A DNA stretch of 51,056 bases from an uncultured Oscillibacter sp. (GCA_900548505.1 URKI01000010.1:1-51056); one strand, 5' to 3'. Shown: positions 7,541-17,613, counted from the stretch's first letter. The notes: generated by a model not told the origin, from the sequence alone. Program-made: numbers and translations.

Positions 7541-8341
7541 ATGTATCAGACCATTCGTTACGAGAAGAACGGCAACATCGGTATTGCCACCATCAATCGT
7601 CCCGAGGCGCTGAACGCTTTGAACTCCACTGTTATTTCCGAGCTGGAGCAGCTGATCTCCGAGGTGGAGAAGGACACCGAGCTGGGTGCCTTCATCCTCA
7701 CCGGCGAGGGCCGCTCCTTCGTGGCCGGCGCCGATATCGGCGAGCAGTATCCCATGGACGTGGCCGCTGGCCGCAAGTGGGGCCAGCGCGGCAGCGCTCT
7801 GTTCCGCCGCATCGAAAAGCTGGAGATCCCCACCATCGCCGCAGTGAACGGTTTCGCTCTGGGCGGTGGCTGCGAGATCGCCATGGCCTGCGACATCATC
7901 CTGGCTGCCGGCCCCAACGCTGAGGGCAAGGGCGGCGCCAAGTTCGGCCAGCCCGAGGTGGGCCTGGGCATCACCCCCGGCTTCTCCGGCACCCAGCGTC
8001 TGCCCCGCCGTGTGGGCATCGCCAAGGCCAAGGAGCTGATCTTCTCCGGTAAGGTCATCGGCGCCCAGGAGGCCAAGGAGATCGGCCTGGTCAACGCAGT
8101 CTACGCTCCCGAAGAGCTGATGGACGGCGCCATCGCCATGGCCAAGTCCTTCACCGCCAACGCTCCCATCGCCGTGAAGTATTCCAAGGCCTGCATCGAC
8201 CGCGGCATGCAGATGGATATCGACGACGGCATCGCCCTGGAGAACGAGCTGTTCGCCATGTGCTTTGCCACCGCCGACCAGAAAGAGGGCATGGGCGCCT
8301 TCCTGGAAAAGCGCAAGGAGAAGCACTTCCAGAACAAGTAA
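7541..8341 (+). CDS. crt: Enoyl-CoA hydratase (crotonase / 3-hydroxybutyryl-CoA dehydratase)
   Basis: Crotonase-family enzyme of 266 residues that interconverts crotonyl-CoA and 3-hydroxybutyryl-CoA. The oxyanion-hole segments (GRSFVAGADI near 57-66 and NGFALGGG 103-110) and both catalytic glutamates, E112 (GGGCEI) and E139 (GQPEVGLG), are present. Between the two glutamates lie 27 positions instead of the usual 20, owing to a glycine-rich insert (GPNAEGKGG) near 124-132. ATG 7541 follows AGAGGAGGAA; upstream in-frame ATGs sit in the sigma-54 promoter leader and are rejected. First gene of the operon. Arg codons are almost all CGC/CGT, a sign of high expression. Confidence 0.95.
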   Translation: MYQTIRYEKNGNIGIATINRPEALNALNSTVISELEQLISEVEKDTELGAFILTGEGRSFVAGADIGEQYPMDVAAGRKWGQRGSALFRRIEKLEIPTIAAVNGFALGGGCEIAMACDIILAAGPNAEGKGGAKFGQPEVGLGITPGFSGTQRLPRRVGIAKAKELIFSGKVIGAQEAKEIGLVNAVYAPEELMDGAIAMAKSFTANAPIAVKYSKACIDRGMQMDIDDGIALENELFAMCFATADQKEGMGAFLEKRKEKHFQNK

Positions 8342-8386
8342 TCGGGTTAGATCCGGAGAATTACATAAAAAAGAGGGAAAACAGTC

Positions 8387-9943
8387 ATGAAGAAAGTTCG
8401 TGTACTTACCGCTGAGGAAGCGGCCCTGCTGGTCAACGACGGCGATACCGTCTCCACCGGCGGCTTCGTCAGCTGCGCCTGCCCCGAGAGCCTTTCCACC
8501 GCACTGGAAAAACGGTTTTTGGAGACGGGCCATCCCAGAGATCTGACGCTGTTCTTCGCGGCCGGTCAGGGCCACCGGGACGGCACCGGCGGCGATCACT
8601 ACGGCCATGAGGGCATGGTCAAGCGCGTGGTGGGCGGTCACTGGGACCGTGCGCCCCGTCTGGGCGACCTGGCTCTGGCCAACAAGATCGAAGCCTACAA
8701 CCTGCCCCAGGGCGTCATCACCCACATGTACCGTGATATCGCTGCCCACAACATCGGCACCATCACCCACGTGGGCCTCTACACCTTTGCCGATCCCCGC
8801 AACGGCGGCGGCAAGCTCAATGAGTGCACCAAGGAAGACCTGGTGAAGGTGGTGGAGATCGAGGGCCAGGAGCGCCTTCTGTACAAGGGCTTCCCTATCA
8901 ACGTCTGCTTCCTGCGGGCCTCCTATGCCGACGAGTACGGCAACTGCACCGTGCACCGTGAGATCGGCCCCCTGGACGTCACCGCCCAGGCCCAGGCCTG
9001 CAAGAACTCCGGCGGCAAGGTCATCGTCCAGGTGGAAAAGATCGTCCAGGGCGGCTCTCTGGACCCCAAGCTGGTGAAAATTCCCGGTATCTATGTGGAC
9101 GCCATTGTGGTAGGCTCTGAAGAGGACAACATGCAGTGCCTGGGCATGCCCTATGACGGCGCCCTCACCGGCGAGTTCCGCATCCCCGTGGACGCCATCC
9201 CCGCCATTCCTCTGGACGCCAAGAAGATCATCGCCCGCCGGGCTGCCATGGAGCTGCCTCAGGACGCCATCGTCAACCTGGGCACCGGCGCTCCCGAGAA
9301 GATCGCCAACGTGGCCGCGGAAGAGGGCATCTCCGACAAGATGACCCTGACCGTGGAGGCCGGCTCCATCGCCGGTGTGCCTTACGGCGGCACCCAGTTC
9401 GGCGCAGCGGCCAACTCCATGGCCATTCTGGACCACAATGTCCAGTTCGACTTCTATCAGGGCGGCGGCCTGGATGTCGCGTTCCTGGGCCTTGCGGAGA
9501 CCGCGCCCAACGGCGACCTGAACGTCTCCAAGTTCGGCACCCGTCTGGCCGGTGCCGGCGGCTTCATCGACATCACCCAGAACGCCAAGAAGGTGGTCTA
9601 CTGCGGCACCTTCACCGCCAAGGGCCTCAAGACCGAATGCCGTGACGGCAAGCTGGTCATCACCCAGGAGGGCGCCAAGAAGAAGTTTGTCAACCAGGTG
9701 GAGCACATCACCTTCTCCGGCAAGTATGCCGTGCAGGTGAAGCAGCCTGTTCTGTACATCACTGAGCGTGCCGTGTTCGAGCTGCGTCCCGAGGGCGTGA
9801 CCCTCATCGAGATCGCGCCGGGCATCGACCTGCAGACCCAGGTCCTCGATCAGATGGAGTTCATGCCCAAGATCGCTGAGGACCTCAAGCTCATGGACGA
9901 GCGCATCTTCAAAGATGAGCTCATGGGCCTGGCCAACGACTAA
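8387..9943 (+). CDS. Family I CoA-transferase (propionate/acetate CoA-transferase type)
   Basis: Single-chain CoA-transferase of 518 residues with fused alpha and beta halves, as in Clostridium propionicum Pct and E. coli YdiF. The beta half carries LTVEAGSIAGVPYGG, with Glu324 where the Pct family has its covalent CoA-thioester glutamate. It would activate a carboxylic acid, probably 4-hydroxybutyrate in this context, using acetyl-CoA or butyryl-CoA as donor, or release butyrate from butyryl-CoA. It is not the AbfT/Cat2-type enzyme usually paired with abfD. Lies 45 bases after crt and 37 before abfD. Substrate preference cannot be read from the sequence. Confidence 0.9.
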   Translation: MKKVRVLTAEEAALLVNDGDTVSTGGFVSCACPESLSTALEKRFLETGHPRDLTLFFAAGQGHRDGTGGDHYGHEGMVKRVVGGHWDRAPRLGDLALANKIEAYNLPQGVITHMYRDIAAHNIGTITHVGLYTFADPRNGGGKLNECTKEDLVKVVEIEGQERLLYKGFPINVCFLRASYADEYGNCTVHREIGPLDVTAQAQACKNSGGKVIVQVEKIVQGGSLDPKLVKIPGIYVDAIVVGSEEDNMQCLGMPYDGALTGEFRIPVDAIPAIPLDAKKIIARRAAMELPQDAIVNLGTGAPEKIANVAAEEGISDKMTLTVEAGSIAGVPYGGTQFGAAANSMAILDHNVQFDFYQGGGLDVAFLGLAETAPNGDLNVSKFGTRLAGAGGFIDITQNAKKVVYCGTFTAKGLKTECRDGKLVITQEGAKKKFVNQVEHITFSGKYAVQVKQPVLYITERAVFELRPEGVTLIEIAPGIDLQTQVLDQMEFMPKIAEDLKLMDERIFKDELMGLAND

Positions 9944-9980
9944 TCCAATACCCCCAACCATTTTGAGGAGGAAATAAAAA

Positions 9981-11456
9981 ATGGCATTGATGACCGCACA
10001 GGAATACATTGAAAGCCTGCGCAAGCTGAACACCCGCGTGTACATGTTCGGCGAGAAGATTGACAACTGGGTGGATCACCCCATGATCCGTCCCTCCATC
10101 AACTGCGTGGCCATGACCTACGCTCTGGCTCAGGATCCCCAGTACGCAGATCTGATGACCGTCAAGTCCAGCCTCACCGGCCACACCATCAACCGCTTCA
10201 CCCACCTGCATCAGTCCACCGAGGACCTGATCAACAAGGTGAAGATGCAGCGTCTGCTGGGTCAGAAGACCGCTTCCTGCTTCCAGCGCTGCGTGGGCAT
10301 GGACTCTTTCAACGCTGTGTTCTCCACCACCTTCGAAGTGGACGAGAAGTACGGCACCCACTATCATGAGAACTTCAAGAAGTTCCTCACCATGGTCCAG
10401 GACAACGACCTGACCGTGGACGGCGCCATGACCGACCCCAAGGGCGACCGCTCCAAGGCTCCCCATGACCAGGCCGATCCCGACATGTACGTCCACGTGG
10501 TGGAGCGCCGTCCCGACGGCATCGTGGTCTGCGGCGCCAAGTGCCACCAGACCGGCTCCATCAACTCCCACTGGCACATCTTCATGCCCACCATCTCCAT
10601 GGGTGAGGCTGACAAGGACTGGGCCGTCTCCTTCGCCTGCCCCACCGACGCCGAGGGCATGTACATGATCTACGGCCGTCAGTCCTGCGACACCCGCAAG
10701 CTGGAGGAGGACGCCTCCATCGATGTGGGCAACGCCAAGTTCGGCGGCCAGGAGGCCCTGGTGGTCCTGGACCACGTGTTCATCCCCAACGAGTACATCT
10801 TCCTCAACGGCGAGTATGAGTTCGCCGGCATGATGGTGGAGCGCTTCGCCGGCTATCACCGCCAGAGCTACGGCGGCTGCAAGGTCGGCGTGGGCGACAC
10901 CCTCATCGGCGCTGCTGCCCTGGCCGCTGAGTACAACGGCGTGGAGAAGGCCAGCGCGGTGAAGGATAAGCTCATCGAGATGACCCACCTGAACGAGACC
11001 CTGTACTGCTGCGGCATCGCCTGCTCTTCTCAGGGCTTCAAGACCAAGGCGGGCAACTATCAGATCGACCTGCTGCTGGCCAACGTCTGCAAGCAGAACG
11101 TCACCCGCTTCCCCTATGAGATCGTCCGTCTGGCCGAGGACATCGCCGGCGGCCTGGTGGTCACCATGCCCTCTCAGAAGGACTTCCACTCCGACACGGT
11201 GGTGGGCCGCAACGGCGAGACCATCGGCGAGATCTGCAACAAGTTCTTCACTGCCCGGGAAGGCGTTTCCACTGAGGACCGTCAGCGCATCCTGCGCTTC
11301 ATCGAGAACCTGTGCCTGGGCGCAGCCGCTGTCGGCTACCGCACCGAGTCCATGCACGGCGCCGGTTCTCCCCAGGCCCAGCGCATCATGATCGCCCGTC
11401 AGGGCAACATCCAGGCCAAGAAGCAGCTGGCCAAGGATATCGCCGGCATCCAGTAA
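9981..11456 (+). CDS. abfD: 4-hydroxybutyryl-CoA dehydratase / vinylacetyl-CoA isomerase
   Basis: Oxygen-sensitive [4Fe-4S] and FAD enzyme that dehydrates 4-hydroxybutyryl-CoA to crotonyl-CoA by a ketyl-radical mechanism and isomerises vinylacetyl-CoA. The 491-residue protein has the family length. All four cluster ligands known from Clostridium aminobutyricum (C99, C103, H292, C299) are present shifted by one: C100 and C104 (ASCFQRC), H293 (GYHRQ) and C300 (YGGCK). The product feeds both crotonase and the acyl-CoA dehydrogenase encoded here. The relevant pathway is 4-aminobutyrate/4-hydroxybutyrate (or succinate) fermentation to butyrate. Start ATG 9981 follows GAGGAGG. Confidence 0.95.
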   Translation: MALMTAQEYIESLRKLNTRVYMFGEKIDNWVDHPMIRPSINCVAMTYALAQDPQYADLMTVKSSLTGHTINRFTHLHQSTEDLINKVKMQRLLGQKTASCFQRCVGMDSFNAVFSTTFEVDEKYGTHYHENFKKFLTMVQDNDLTVDGAMTDPKGDRSKAPHDQADPDMYVHVVERRPDGIVVCGAKCHQTGSINSHWHIFMPTISMGEADKDWAVSFACPTDAEGMYMIYGRQSCDTRKLEEDASIDVGNAKFGGQEALVVLDHVFIPNEYIFLNGEYEFAGMMVERFAGYHRQSYGGCKVGVGDTLIGAAALAAEYNGVEKASAVKDKLIEMTHLNETLYCCGIACSSQGFKTKAGNYQIDLLLANVCKQNVTRFPYEIVRLAEDIAGGLVVTMPSQKDFHSDTVVGRNGETIGEICNKFFTAREGVSTEDRQRILRFIENLCLGAAAVGYRTESMHGAGSPQAQRIMIARQGNIQAKKQLAKDIAGIQ

Positions 11457-11594
11457 GGAATCCCGCACTGCGGGGGAGATGCTCCCCCGCAGGCGGTTTG
11501 ATCCGGCACGTGAAAAATGGTTCCGCAAAGCGGAATATCAACTCTGTAATTTATGCCTAAAGGCATGAAAAATCTGATATAAGGAGACTACATC
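11457..11594 (+). other. Hairpin-rich spacer inside the fermentation operon
   Basis: The 138-base gap between abfD and the acyl-CoA dehydrogenase gene holds three inverted repeats. They are a strong GC hairpin with 11-bp arms (CTGCGGGGGAG, ATG, CTCCCCCGCAG; 11468-11492), TTCCGC-AAA-GCGGAA (11521-11535) and ATGCC-TAAA-GGCAT (11553-11566). None is followed by a T-run, so they are not ordinary terminators. A role in mRNA processing or stability is a guess. The other gaps in this operon are 19-45 bases. Confidence 0.6.
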
Positions 11595-12734
<1,140 letters not shown>

Positions 12735-12753
12735 TTAGGAGGAAGAAACGAAT

Positions 12754-13554
12754 ATGAAGATCATTGTTTGTGTCAAGCAGGTTCCCGATACCTCCGGCAA
12801 GGTGGCTGTCAATCCCGACGGCACCCTGAACCGCGCTTCCATGCAGACCATCACCAACCCCGACGACATGAACGCCGTGGAGGCCGCCCTGAAGCTCAAG
12901 GACGCCACCGGCTGCAAGGTCGTTGTTGTCACCATGGGTCCCCCGCCCGCTGCCGGCATGCTGCGTGAGCTGATGGCCATGGGCGCTGACGAGGCCGTTC
13001 TGGTGTCTGCCCGTGAGTTCGGCGGCTCCGACACCTACGCCACCTCCCAGATCCTGGCTGCCGCCATCTCCACCATCGGCGTGGAGTCCGACGACATCGT
13101 CATGTGCGGCCGTCAGGCCATCGATGGCGATACCGCCCAGGTCGGTCCCCAGATCGCTGAGAAGCTGCACCTGCCTCAGGTGACCTACGCTGCCGACATC
13201 CAGAAGGACGGCAACACTGTCACCGTCAAGCGTATGCTGGAGGATGGCTACATGACCATCAAGGTTCAGACTCCCTGCCTGATCACCTGCATCAAGGAGC
13301 TGAACACTCCCCGCTACATGAGCATCGGCGGTATCTATGATACCTACAACAAGCCCCTGGATACCTATGACTATGAGAAGCTGAAGGATCACCCCCTGAT
13401 CGACGCTACCACCATCGGCCTCAAGGGCTCTCCCACCAACATCTTCAAGAGCTTCACGCCTCCCCAGAAGGGTGTCGGCATGATGCTGGAAGGCGACGGC
13501 AAGGAGACCTGCGAGAAGCTGGTCAGCATTCTGACGGACAAGCACATCATCTGA
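12754..13554 (+). CDS. etfB: Electron transfer flavoprotein beta subunit
   Basis: EtfB (266 residues) pairs with EtfA to carry electrons between NADH, ferredoxin and the acyl-CoA dehydrogenase. It starts with the family signature MKIIVCVKQVPDT. The segment CGRQAIDGDTAQVGPQIAE near 110 resembles Etf proteins of the bifurcating Bcd group, in which the beta subunit holds the FAD where bifurcation takes place. Bifurcation here is inferred from family and context, not shown. Start ATG 12754 follows TTAGGAGG; etfA starts 19 bases downstream. Confidence 0.95.
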   Translation: MKIIVCVKQVPDTSGKVAVNPDGTLNRASMQTITNPDDMNAVEAALKLKDATGCKVVVVTMGPPPAAGMLRELMAMGADEAVLVSAREFGGSDTYATSQILAAAISTIGVESDDIVMCGRQAIDGDTAQVGPQIAEKLHLPQVTYAADIQKDGNTVTVKRMLEDGYMTIKVQTPCLITCIKELNTPRYMSIGGIYDTYNKPLDTYDYEKLKDHPLIDATTIGLKGSPTNIFKSFTPPQKGVGMMLEGDGKETCEKLVSILTDKHII

Positions 13555-13573
13555 GAAAGGGGAATAAACGACT

Positions 13574-14683
13574 ATGTCTAATTTCAACAGTGCTGATATC
13601 GCTGCTTTCAAGGATGTATGGGTGTTCTGTGAGCAGCGCGAGGGCAAGCTGATGCCCACCGACCTGGAGCTGATCTCCAAGGGCCGCGACCTGGCCGACG
13701 AGCTGGGCGTGCAGCTGTGCGGCCTGCTGCTGGGCGGCGAGGGCATCGAGAGCGCAGCTAAGGAGCTGGGCGGCCACGGCGCCGATAAGGTGATCGTGTG
13801 CGAGAGCCCCCTGCTGGCTGTGTACAACACCGACGCCTATGCCAAGGTCATCTGCGACGTCATCGAGGAGATGAAGCCCGAGGCCTTCCTGATCGGTGCT
13901 ACCAACATCGGCCGTGACCTGGCGCCCCGCTGCGCCGCTCGTCTGCACACCGGCCTGTGCGCTGACTGCACCCACCTGGACATCGATGTGGCCAACTACA
14001 TCCAGTTCCTGCGTGAGTCCTCCACTCTGGACGTTGACAGCCAGAAGTGGGATATGGAGGACCGCAACCTGAAGATGACCCGTCCTGCTTTCGGCGGTCA
14101 CCTGATGGCTACCATCATCTGCCCCCGTTTCCGTCCCTGCATGGCCACCGTGCGTCCCGGCGTTATGAAGAAGAACGCTTTCGACCAGGCCAAGGCCGAC
14201 GCCGTGGAGATCGTGAAGCCCGCTTTCTCTCTGAGCGAGTCCGACATCCACACCGAGGTCACCGAGGTGGTCAAGGCTGCCAAGAAGCTGGTGGACCTGA
14301 TCGGCGCCGACTTCATCGTGTCCGTTGGCCGCGGCATCAGCAAGGATGTCGAGGGCGGCATCAAGCTGGCTGAGGAACTGGCTGCCGAGCTGGGCGGCGT
14401 TGTGGGCGGCTCCCGTGCCACCATCGACTCCGGCTGGCTGTCTGCCGACCACCAGGTTGGTCAGACCGGCAAGACCGTGCATCCCAAGGTGTATGTGGCT
14501 CTGGGTATCTCCGGCGCTATCCAGCACAAGGCTGGTATGCAGGATTCCGAGTGCATCATCGCCGTGAACAAGAACGAGACCGCTCCCATCTTCGAGATCG
14601 CCGACTATGGCATCTGCGGCGACCTGTTCAAGGTCACCCCGCTGCTGATCGAGGCTGTTCGCGCTGCCAAGGCTGCGAAGTAA
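13574..14683 (+). CDS. etfA: Electron transfer flavoprotein alpha subunit
   Basis: EtfA, 369 residues. The C-terminal FAD domain shows VGRGISKDVEGG near 254, GGSRATIDSGWL near 277 and QVGQTGKTVHPKVYVALGISGAIQH near 295, all diagnostic. The N-terminal half is the nucleotide-fold domain that docks on EtfB. Last gene of the six-gene sigma-54 operon, followed 17 bases later by a strong terminator. With Bcd it would oxidise NADH at the expense of crotonyl-CoA and, if bifurcating, also reduce ferredoxin. Confidence 0.95.
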   Translation: MSNFNSADIAAFKDVWVFCEQREGKLMPTDLELISKGRDLADELGVQLCGLLLGGEGIESAAKELGGHGADKVIVCESPLLAVYNTDAYAKVICDVIEEMKPEAFLIGATNIGRDLAPRCAARLHTGLCADCTHLDIDVANYIQFLRESSTLDVDSQKWDMEDRNLKMTRPAFGGHLMATIICPRFRPCMATVRPGVMKKNAFDQAKADAVEIVKPAFSLSESDIHTEVTEVVKAAKKLVDLIGADFIVSVGRGISKDVEGGIKLAEELAAELGGVVGGSRATIDSGWLSADHQVGQTGKTVHPKVYVALGISGAIQHKAGMQDSECIIAVNKNETAPIFEIADYGICGDLFKVTPLLIEAVRAAKAAK

Positions 14684-14700
14684 GGGTTTCGCTATGGATT

Positions 14701-14736
14701 AAAAAGACTCCATCCGAAAGGATGGAGTCTTTTTTT
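14701..14736. terminator. Bidirectional terminator after etfA
   Basis: A 10-bp stem (GACTCCATCC / GGATGGAGTC) with a GAAA loop is flanked by AAAAA on the left and seven T's on the right. It can therefore stop both the etfA transcript and the converging membrane-protein gene on the minus strand. Confidence 0.93.
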
Positions 14737-14758
14737 GCTGTTTGCAGCAAGGCGGATA

Positions 14759-15313
14759 TTAAAATACCAAAGGTAGCCAGGTAAACGCGCAGTCCAACAG
14801 GAACAGACACAGGATGCCCCGGAACACCCAGGTGCGGACAGTAGGGGATAGGGCACCGACCATCCGCTGGAACAGAGGCTGGAGCACGAACAGGAAGAAC
14901 ACGCCACCAAGTCCGAAGCGGACGGAAGGGGAGAGGGCAATCCGCCCCTGAAAATTCATCCCGTAGTCCACATAGGTCTGCCAGGGCCAGCTGCCGGTGA
15001 GCCACTCCAGCAGATAGCTGGTGACCAGCTCAATGCCGGTGGCCACTGCCATGCATCCCAGGAAGATGATGAGCGGCTTCAAGAGCCGCAGCCAGCGGGG
15101 CTCCTTTTGCGCCATCAGGCGGTGGAAACACAGGAGAAAGGCCAGCGCCCCCACACCGTAGACCGGGCAGTAGGGTCCGTGGAGGACGCCCCGGTCGGAA
15201 TATCCCCACTGGTAGACGACCACTTCCAAAAAGACCTCATAGACCCAGCCAATGACCGAATACAGGATAAAATAGAGGAACCAAGCCTCATAGGGCCGCG
15301 ACTTCTGCTTCAT
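14759..15313 (-). CDS. Putative ABC-transporter type IV (CmpB-like) membrane protein
   Basis: Polytopic membrane protein of 184 residues. It has about five hydrophobic segments and the N-terminal motif YFILYSVIGWVYE..., followed by RGVLHGPYCPVYGVGAL, typical of the ABC_trans_CmpB family common in Firmicutes. Despite the family name, its transport role is not established. ATG 15313 is chosen over the GTG at 15319 because GGAGG lies 5 bases upstream. It stands alone between convergent etfA and divergent mrnC. Confidence 0.78.
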   Translation of the reverse strand: MKQKSRPYEAWFLYFILYSVIGWVYEVFLEVVVYQWGYSDRGVLHGPYCPVYGVGALAFLLCFHRLMAQKEPRWLRLLKPLIIFLGCMAVATGIELVTSYLLEWLTGSWPWQTYVDYGMNFQGRIALSPSVRFGLGGVFFLFVLQPLFQRMVGALSPTVRTWVFRGILCLFLLDCAFTWLPLVF

Positions 15314-15378
15314 ACGCACCTCCCAAACACATTTTTATTATCATACCATATGGGCGCTGAACAGACAAGGACGCGAGG

Positions 15379-15407
15379 GTGACAAGCGGCGAAAACTATG
15401 CTATACT
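15379..15407 (+). promoter_or_regulatory. Sigma-A promoter for mrnC-rqcH
   Basis: GTGACA (15379-15384), a 17-bp spacer and TATACT (15402-15407). A small hairpin, GCGTGG-GGATA-CCACGC (15421-15437), lies in the short leader before the mrnC start at 15456. Confidence 0.7.
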
Positions 15408-15455
15408 AACACCGCATGATGCGTGGGGATACCACGCAGACTGAAGGAGAGACAA

Positions 15456-15857
15456 ATGGAGAATTACTTTGCAAACGCATTGTCCGCCGATCAGCTGCGA
15501 TCCATCAGCTCCATCGGCCTTGCCCACATGGGGGACGCGGTATTTGAGCTTCTGGTGCGCACCTGGCTGTGCGCCCACGGAAAAGCCACGGGAAAGGGGC
15601 TGCACCGGGCCACGGTGGCGCTGGTGCGGGCGGAGAGCCAGGCGGAGAAGGCCGAGCGGATCCTGCCGCTTTTGTCCGAGGAAGAACTGGCCGTATTCAA
15701 GCGCGGCAGAAACGCCCAGGTGCATTCTGTCCCGGCCCATGCCAGCCGTGCCCAGTACAGCGAGGCAACCGCACTGGAGGCACTGCTTGGGTGGCTCTGG
15801 CTGCAGGGCCGTACAGAGCGCATCAATGAGCTGTTCTGTGGGATGATGGAGGAATGA
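15456..15857 (+). CDS. mrnC: Mini-ribonuclease III
   Basis: MrnC is a catalytic RNase III domain without a dsRNA-binding domain; in Bacillus it matures the 23S rRNA ends. The 133-residue product begins with the family pattern LSADQLRSISSIGLAHMGDAVFELLVRTWL, containing the acidic GDAVFE catalytic segment, and ends with a second acidic helix (EATALEALLGWLWLQG). ATG 15456 follows GAAGGAGAG. It ends 4 bases before rqcH, so the two are probably one transcript. Confidence 0.92.
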   Translation: MENYFANALSADQLRSISSIGLAHMGDAVFELLVRTWLCAHGKATGKGLHRATVALVRAESQAEKAERILPLLSEEELAVFKRGRNAQVHSVPAHASRAQYSEATALEALLGWLWLQGRTERINELFCGMMEE

Positions 15858-15861
15858 CCTG

Positions 15862-17613
15862 ATGGCATTGGATGCTGTTTGTTTACAAGCTGTTTTGGAG
15901 GAGCTGCGGCCGCAGCTGCTGGGTCTGCGCATCGATAAGGTGCAGCAGCCCGCCCGGGATCAGGTGATTTTGCTGCTGCGGGGAAATCGCAGGCTGCTGC
16001 TCAATGCGGGCGCCAATGCGCCCCGCATCCAGCTGACGGACCTGCTGCGGGACAACCCCGCTGAGCCGCCCATGTTCTGCATGCTGCTGCGCAAGCATCT
16101 GGTGGGCGCCCGGGTGGCGGATCTTTACCAGCCTCCCCTGGAGCGCATGGTGCGGCTGGAACTGGACATCACCGACGACTTTGGCCGTCCCGGCCGCAGA
16201 ACGCTGATCCTGGAGGCCATGGGCCGCCGCTCCAATTTGATTTTGTTGGACGAAGAGGGACGGATCATCGACTGTCTGCGCCGGGTGGATGCGGATATGT
16301 CCGTTGCCCGGCAGGTGCTGCCGGGACTGTATTACCAGATGCCGGAGAGCACCGGGCGCACGCCGGTACTGGAGGAGACAGAGGAGGGATTCCTGGAAAA
16401 GCTGGCCTGCGCGGACCAGGAGCACAAGGCGGACGCGTTCTTGCTGGATCACTACTTCGGCCTTTCTCCCATGATGGCGCGGGAACTGGTGTTCTCTGCC
16501 TCGGGAGAGACGGACAGCCGCTTGTTTTCCATGGACGAGTCCCAGCGGCAGCGCCTGTGGGAGGCATTTGCCGGCTATGTAACGGCAATAAAGGAAAATC
16601 ACTTCACGCCATACTGCCTGCTCCAGAACGGACGTCCCATGGAGATCGCCGCTGTGCCGGTGCGCCAGTACGGCAGCGCCGTGACGCTGGAGCGGTATGA
16701 GAGCTTCAGCGCCCTGATGGACGCCTTTTATGAGACCCGGGAGCGGATGGAGCGGACCCGGCAGCGGGGCGCGGAGCTGATCCGTGCGGCCACCACGGCC
16801 CGGGACCGGCTGCGCCGGAAGCTGGCCGTGCAGGAAAAGGACTATGAGGCCACCCAGCAGCGCCAGCAGCTGCGGATCTGCGGGGACCTGATCACGGCAA
16901 ATCTCTACCGCATGGAGCGGGGGCAGACCCGTCTGGAATGTGAGAACTACTATGATCCGGAGGGCGGCTCTATCACCATTTCCCTGGACCCGCTGCTGAC
17001 GCCCCAGCAGAACGCGGCAAAGTATTATAAAAAATACACCAAGGCAAAGACGGCGGAGCGGTATCTCACGGAGCAGATGGCCATTGCCCGCCGGGACCTG
17101 GAGTATCTGGAAAGCGTTCTGGAGGAGATCGCGGAAGCGGAGACGGAGCAGGATTTCCTGGACATCCGGGATGAGCTGCGTCAGGCAGGCTTCCTGCGCA
17201 GTCAGGGAAAAGGCAAAAAGGAAATGAAGCGTCAGGCAAAGCCCCGGGAGTTCCGTACCAGCTCCGGATTCCGGGTACTGGTGGGGCGGAACAACCGGCA
17301 AAATGACAAGCTGACGCTGAAAGATGCCGACCATCGGGACATCTGGCTGCATACCCAGAAAATCCATGGCTCCCACGTGATCCTCTGCACCGGCGGCGCG
17401 GAAGTGGACGAGGACACGATTCTGGAGGCGGCCAAGCTGGCAGCTTTCTATTCTCAGGCCCGTGAGAGCGGCAATGTGCCGGTGGATTATACGCCGGTGC
17501 GCTTTGTGAAAAAGCCCTCCGGCGGACGGCCGGGCATGGTGATCTACTCCACCTGCCATACCGTCTATGTGACGCCGGACGCGGCGCTGGTGAAACAATT
17601 GCAGATACGCTGA
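15862..17613 (+). CDS. rqcH: RqcH / NFACT-family ribosome quality control protein
   Basis: RqcH binds stalled 50S-peptidyl-tRNA complexes and adds C-terminal alanine tails that mark the chain for proteolysis. The family was earlier called fibronectin-binding protein A. The 583-residue protein has the NFACT-N domain (1-180, with EAMGRRSNLILLDEEG), a helical coiled middle (about 290-440) and the C-terminal NFACT-R domain (FRTSSGFRVLVGRNNRQND, then DIWLHTQKIHGSHVIL). At the position of the Asp-Arg pair important in Bacillus RqcH this protein reads LERMV (Glu94-Arg95), a conservative change. Follows mrnC by 4 bases and ends at a terminator. Confidence 0.94.
   Translation: MALDAVCLQAVLEELRPQLLGLRIDKVQQPARDQVILLLRGNRRLLLNAGANAPRIQLTDLLRDNPAEPPMFCMLLRKHLVGARVADLYQPPLERMVRLELDITDDFGRPGRRTLILEAMGRRSNLILLDEEGRIIDCLRRVDADMSVARQVLPGLYYQMPESTGRTPVLEETEEGFLEKLACADQEHKADAFLLDHYFGLSPMMARELVFSASGETDSRLFSMDESQRQRLWEAFAGYVTAIKENHFTPYCLLQNGRPMEIAAVPVRQYGSAVTLERYESFSALMDAFYETRERMERTRQRGAELIRAATTARDRLRRKLAVQEKDYEATQQRQQLRICGDLITANLYRMERGQTRLECENYYDPEGGSITISLDPLLTPQQNAAKYYKKYTKAKTAERYLTEQMAIARRDLEYLESVLEEIAEAETEQDFLDIRDELRQAGFLRSQGKGKKEMKRQAKPREFRTSSGFRVLVGRNNRQNDKLTLKDADHRDIWLHTQKIHGSHVILCTGGAEVDEDTILEAAKLAAFYSQARESGNVPVDYTPVRFVKKPSGGRPGMVIYSTCHTVYVTPDAALVKQLQIR

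Noticed and set aside
7523..10066. Very long minus-strand open frame (847 codons) opposite crt and the CoA-transferase gene
   Set aside because: It is the shadow of strongly biased GC-rich codons in two clear plus-strand genes; the translation is low-complexity (rich in G, L, H, D) with no family match and no ribosome binding site.
11468..11492. GC hairpin after abfD as an operon terminator
   Set aside because: No T-run follows, and no convincing promoter is seen before the next gene, so it is kept as a spacer hairpin only.
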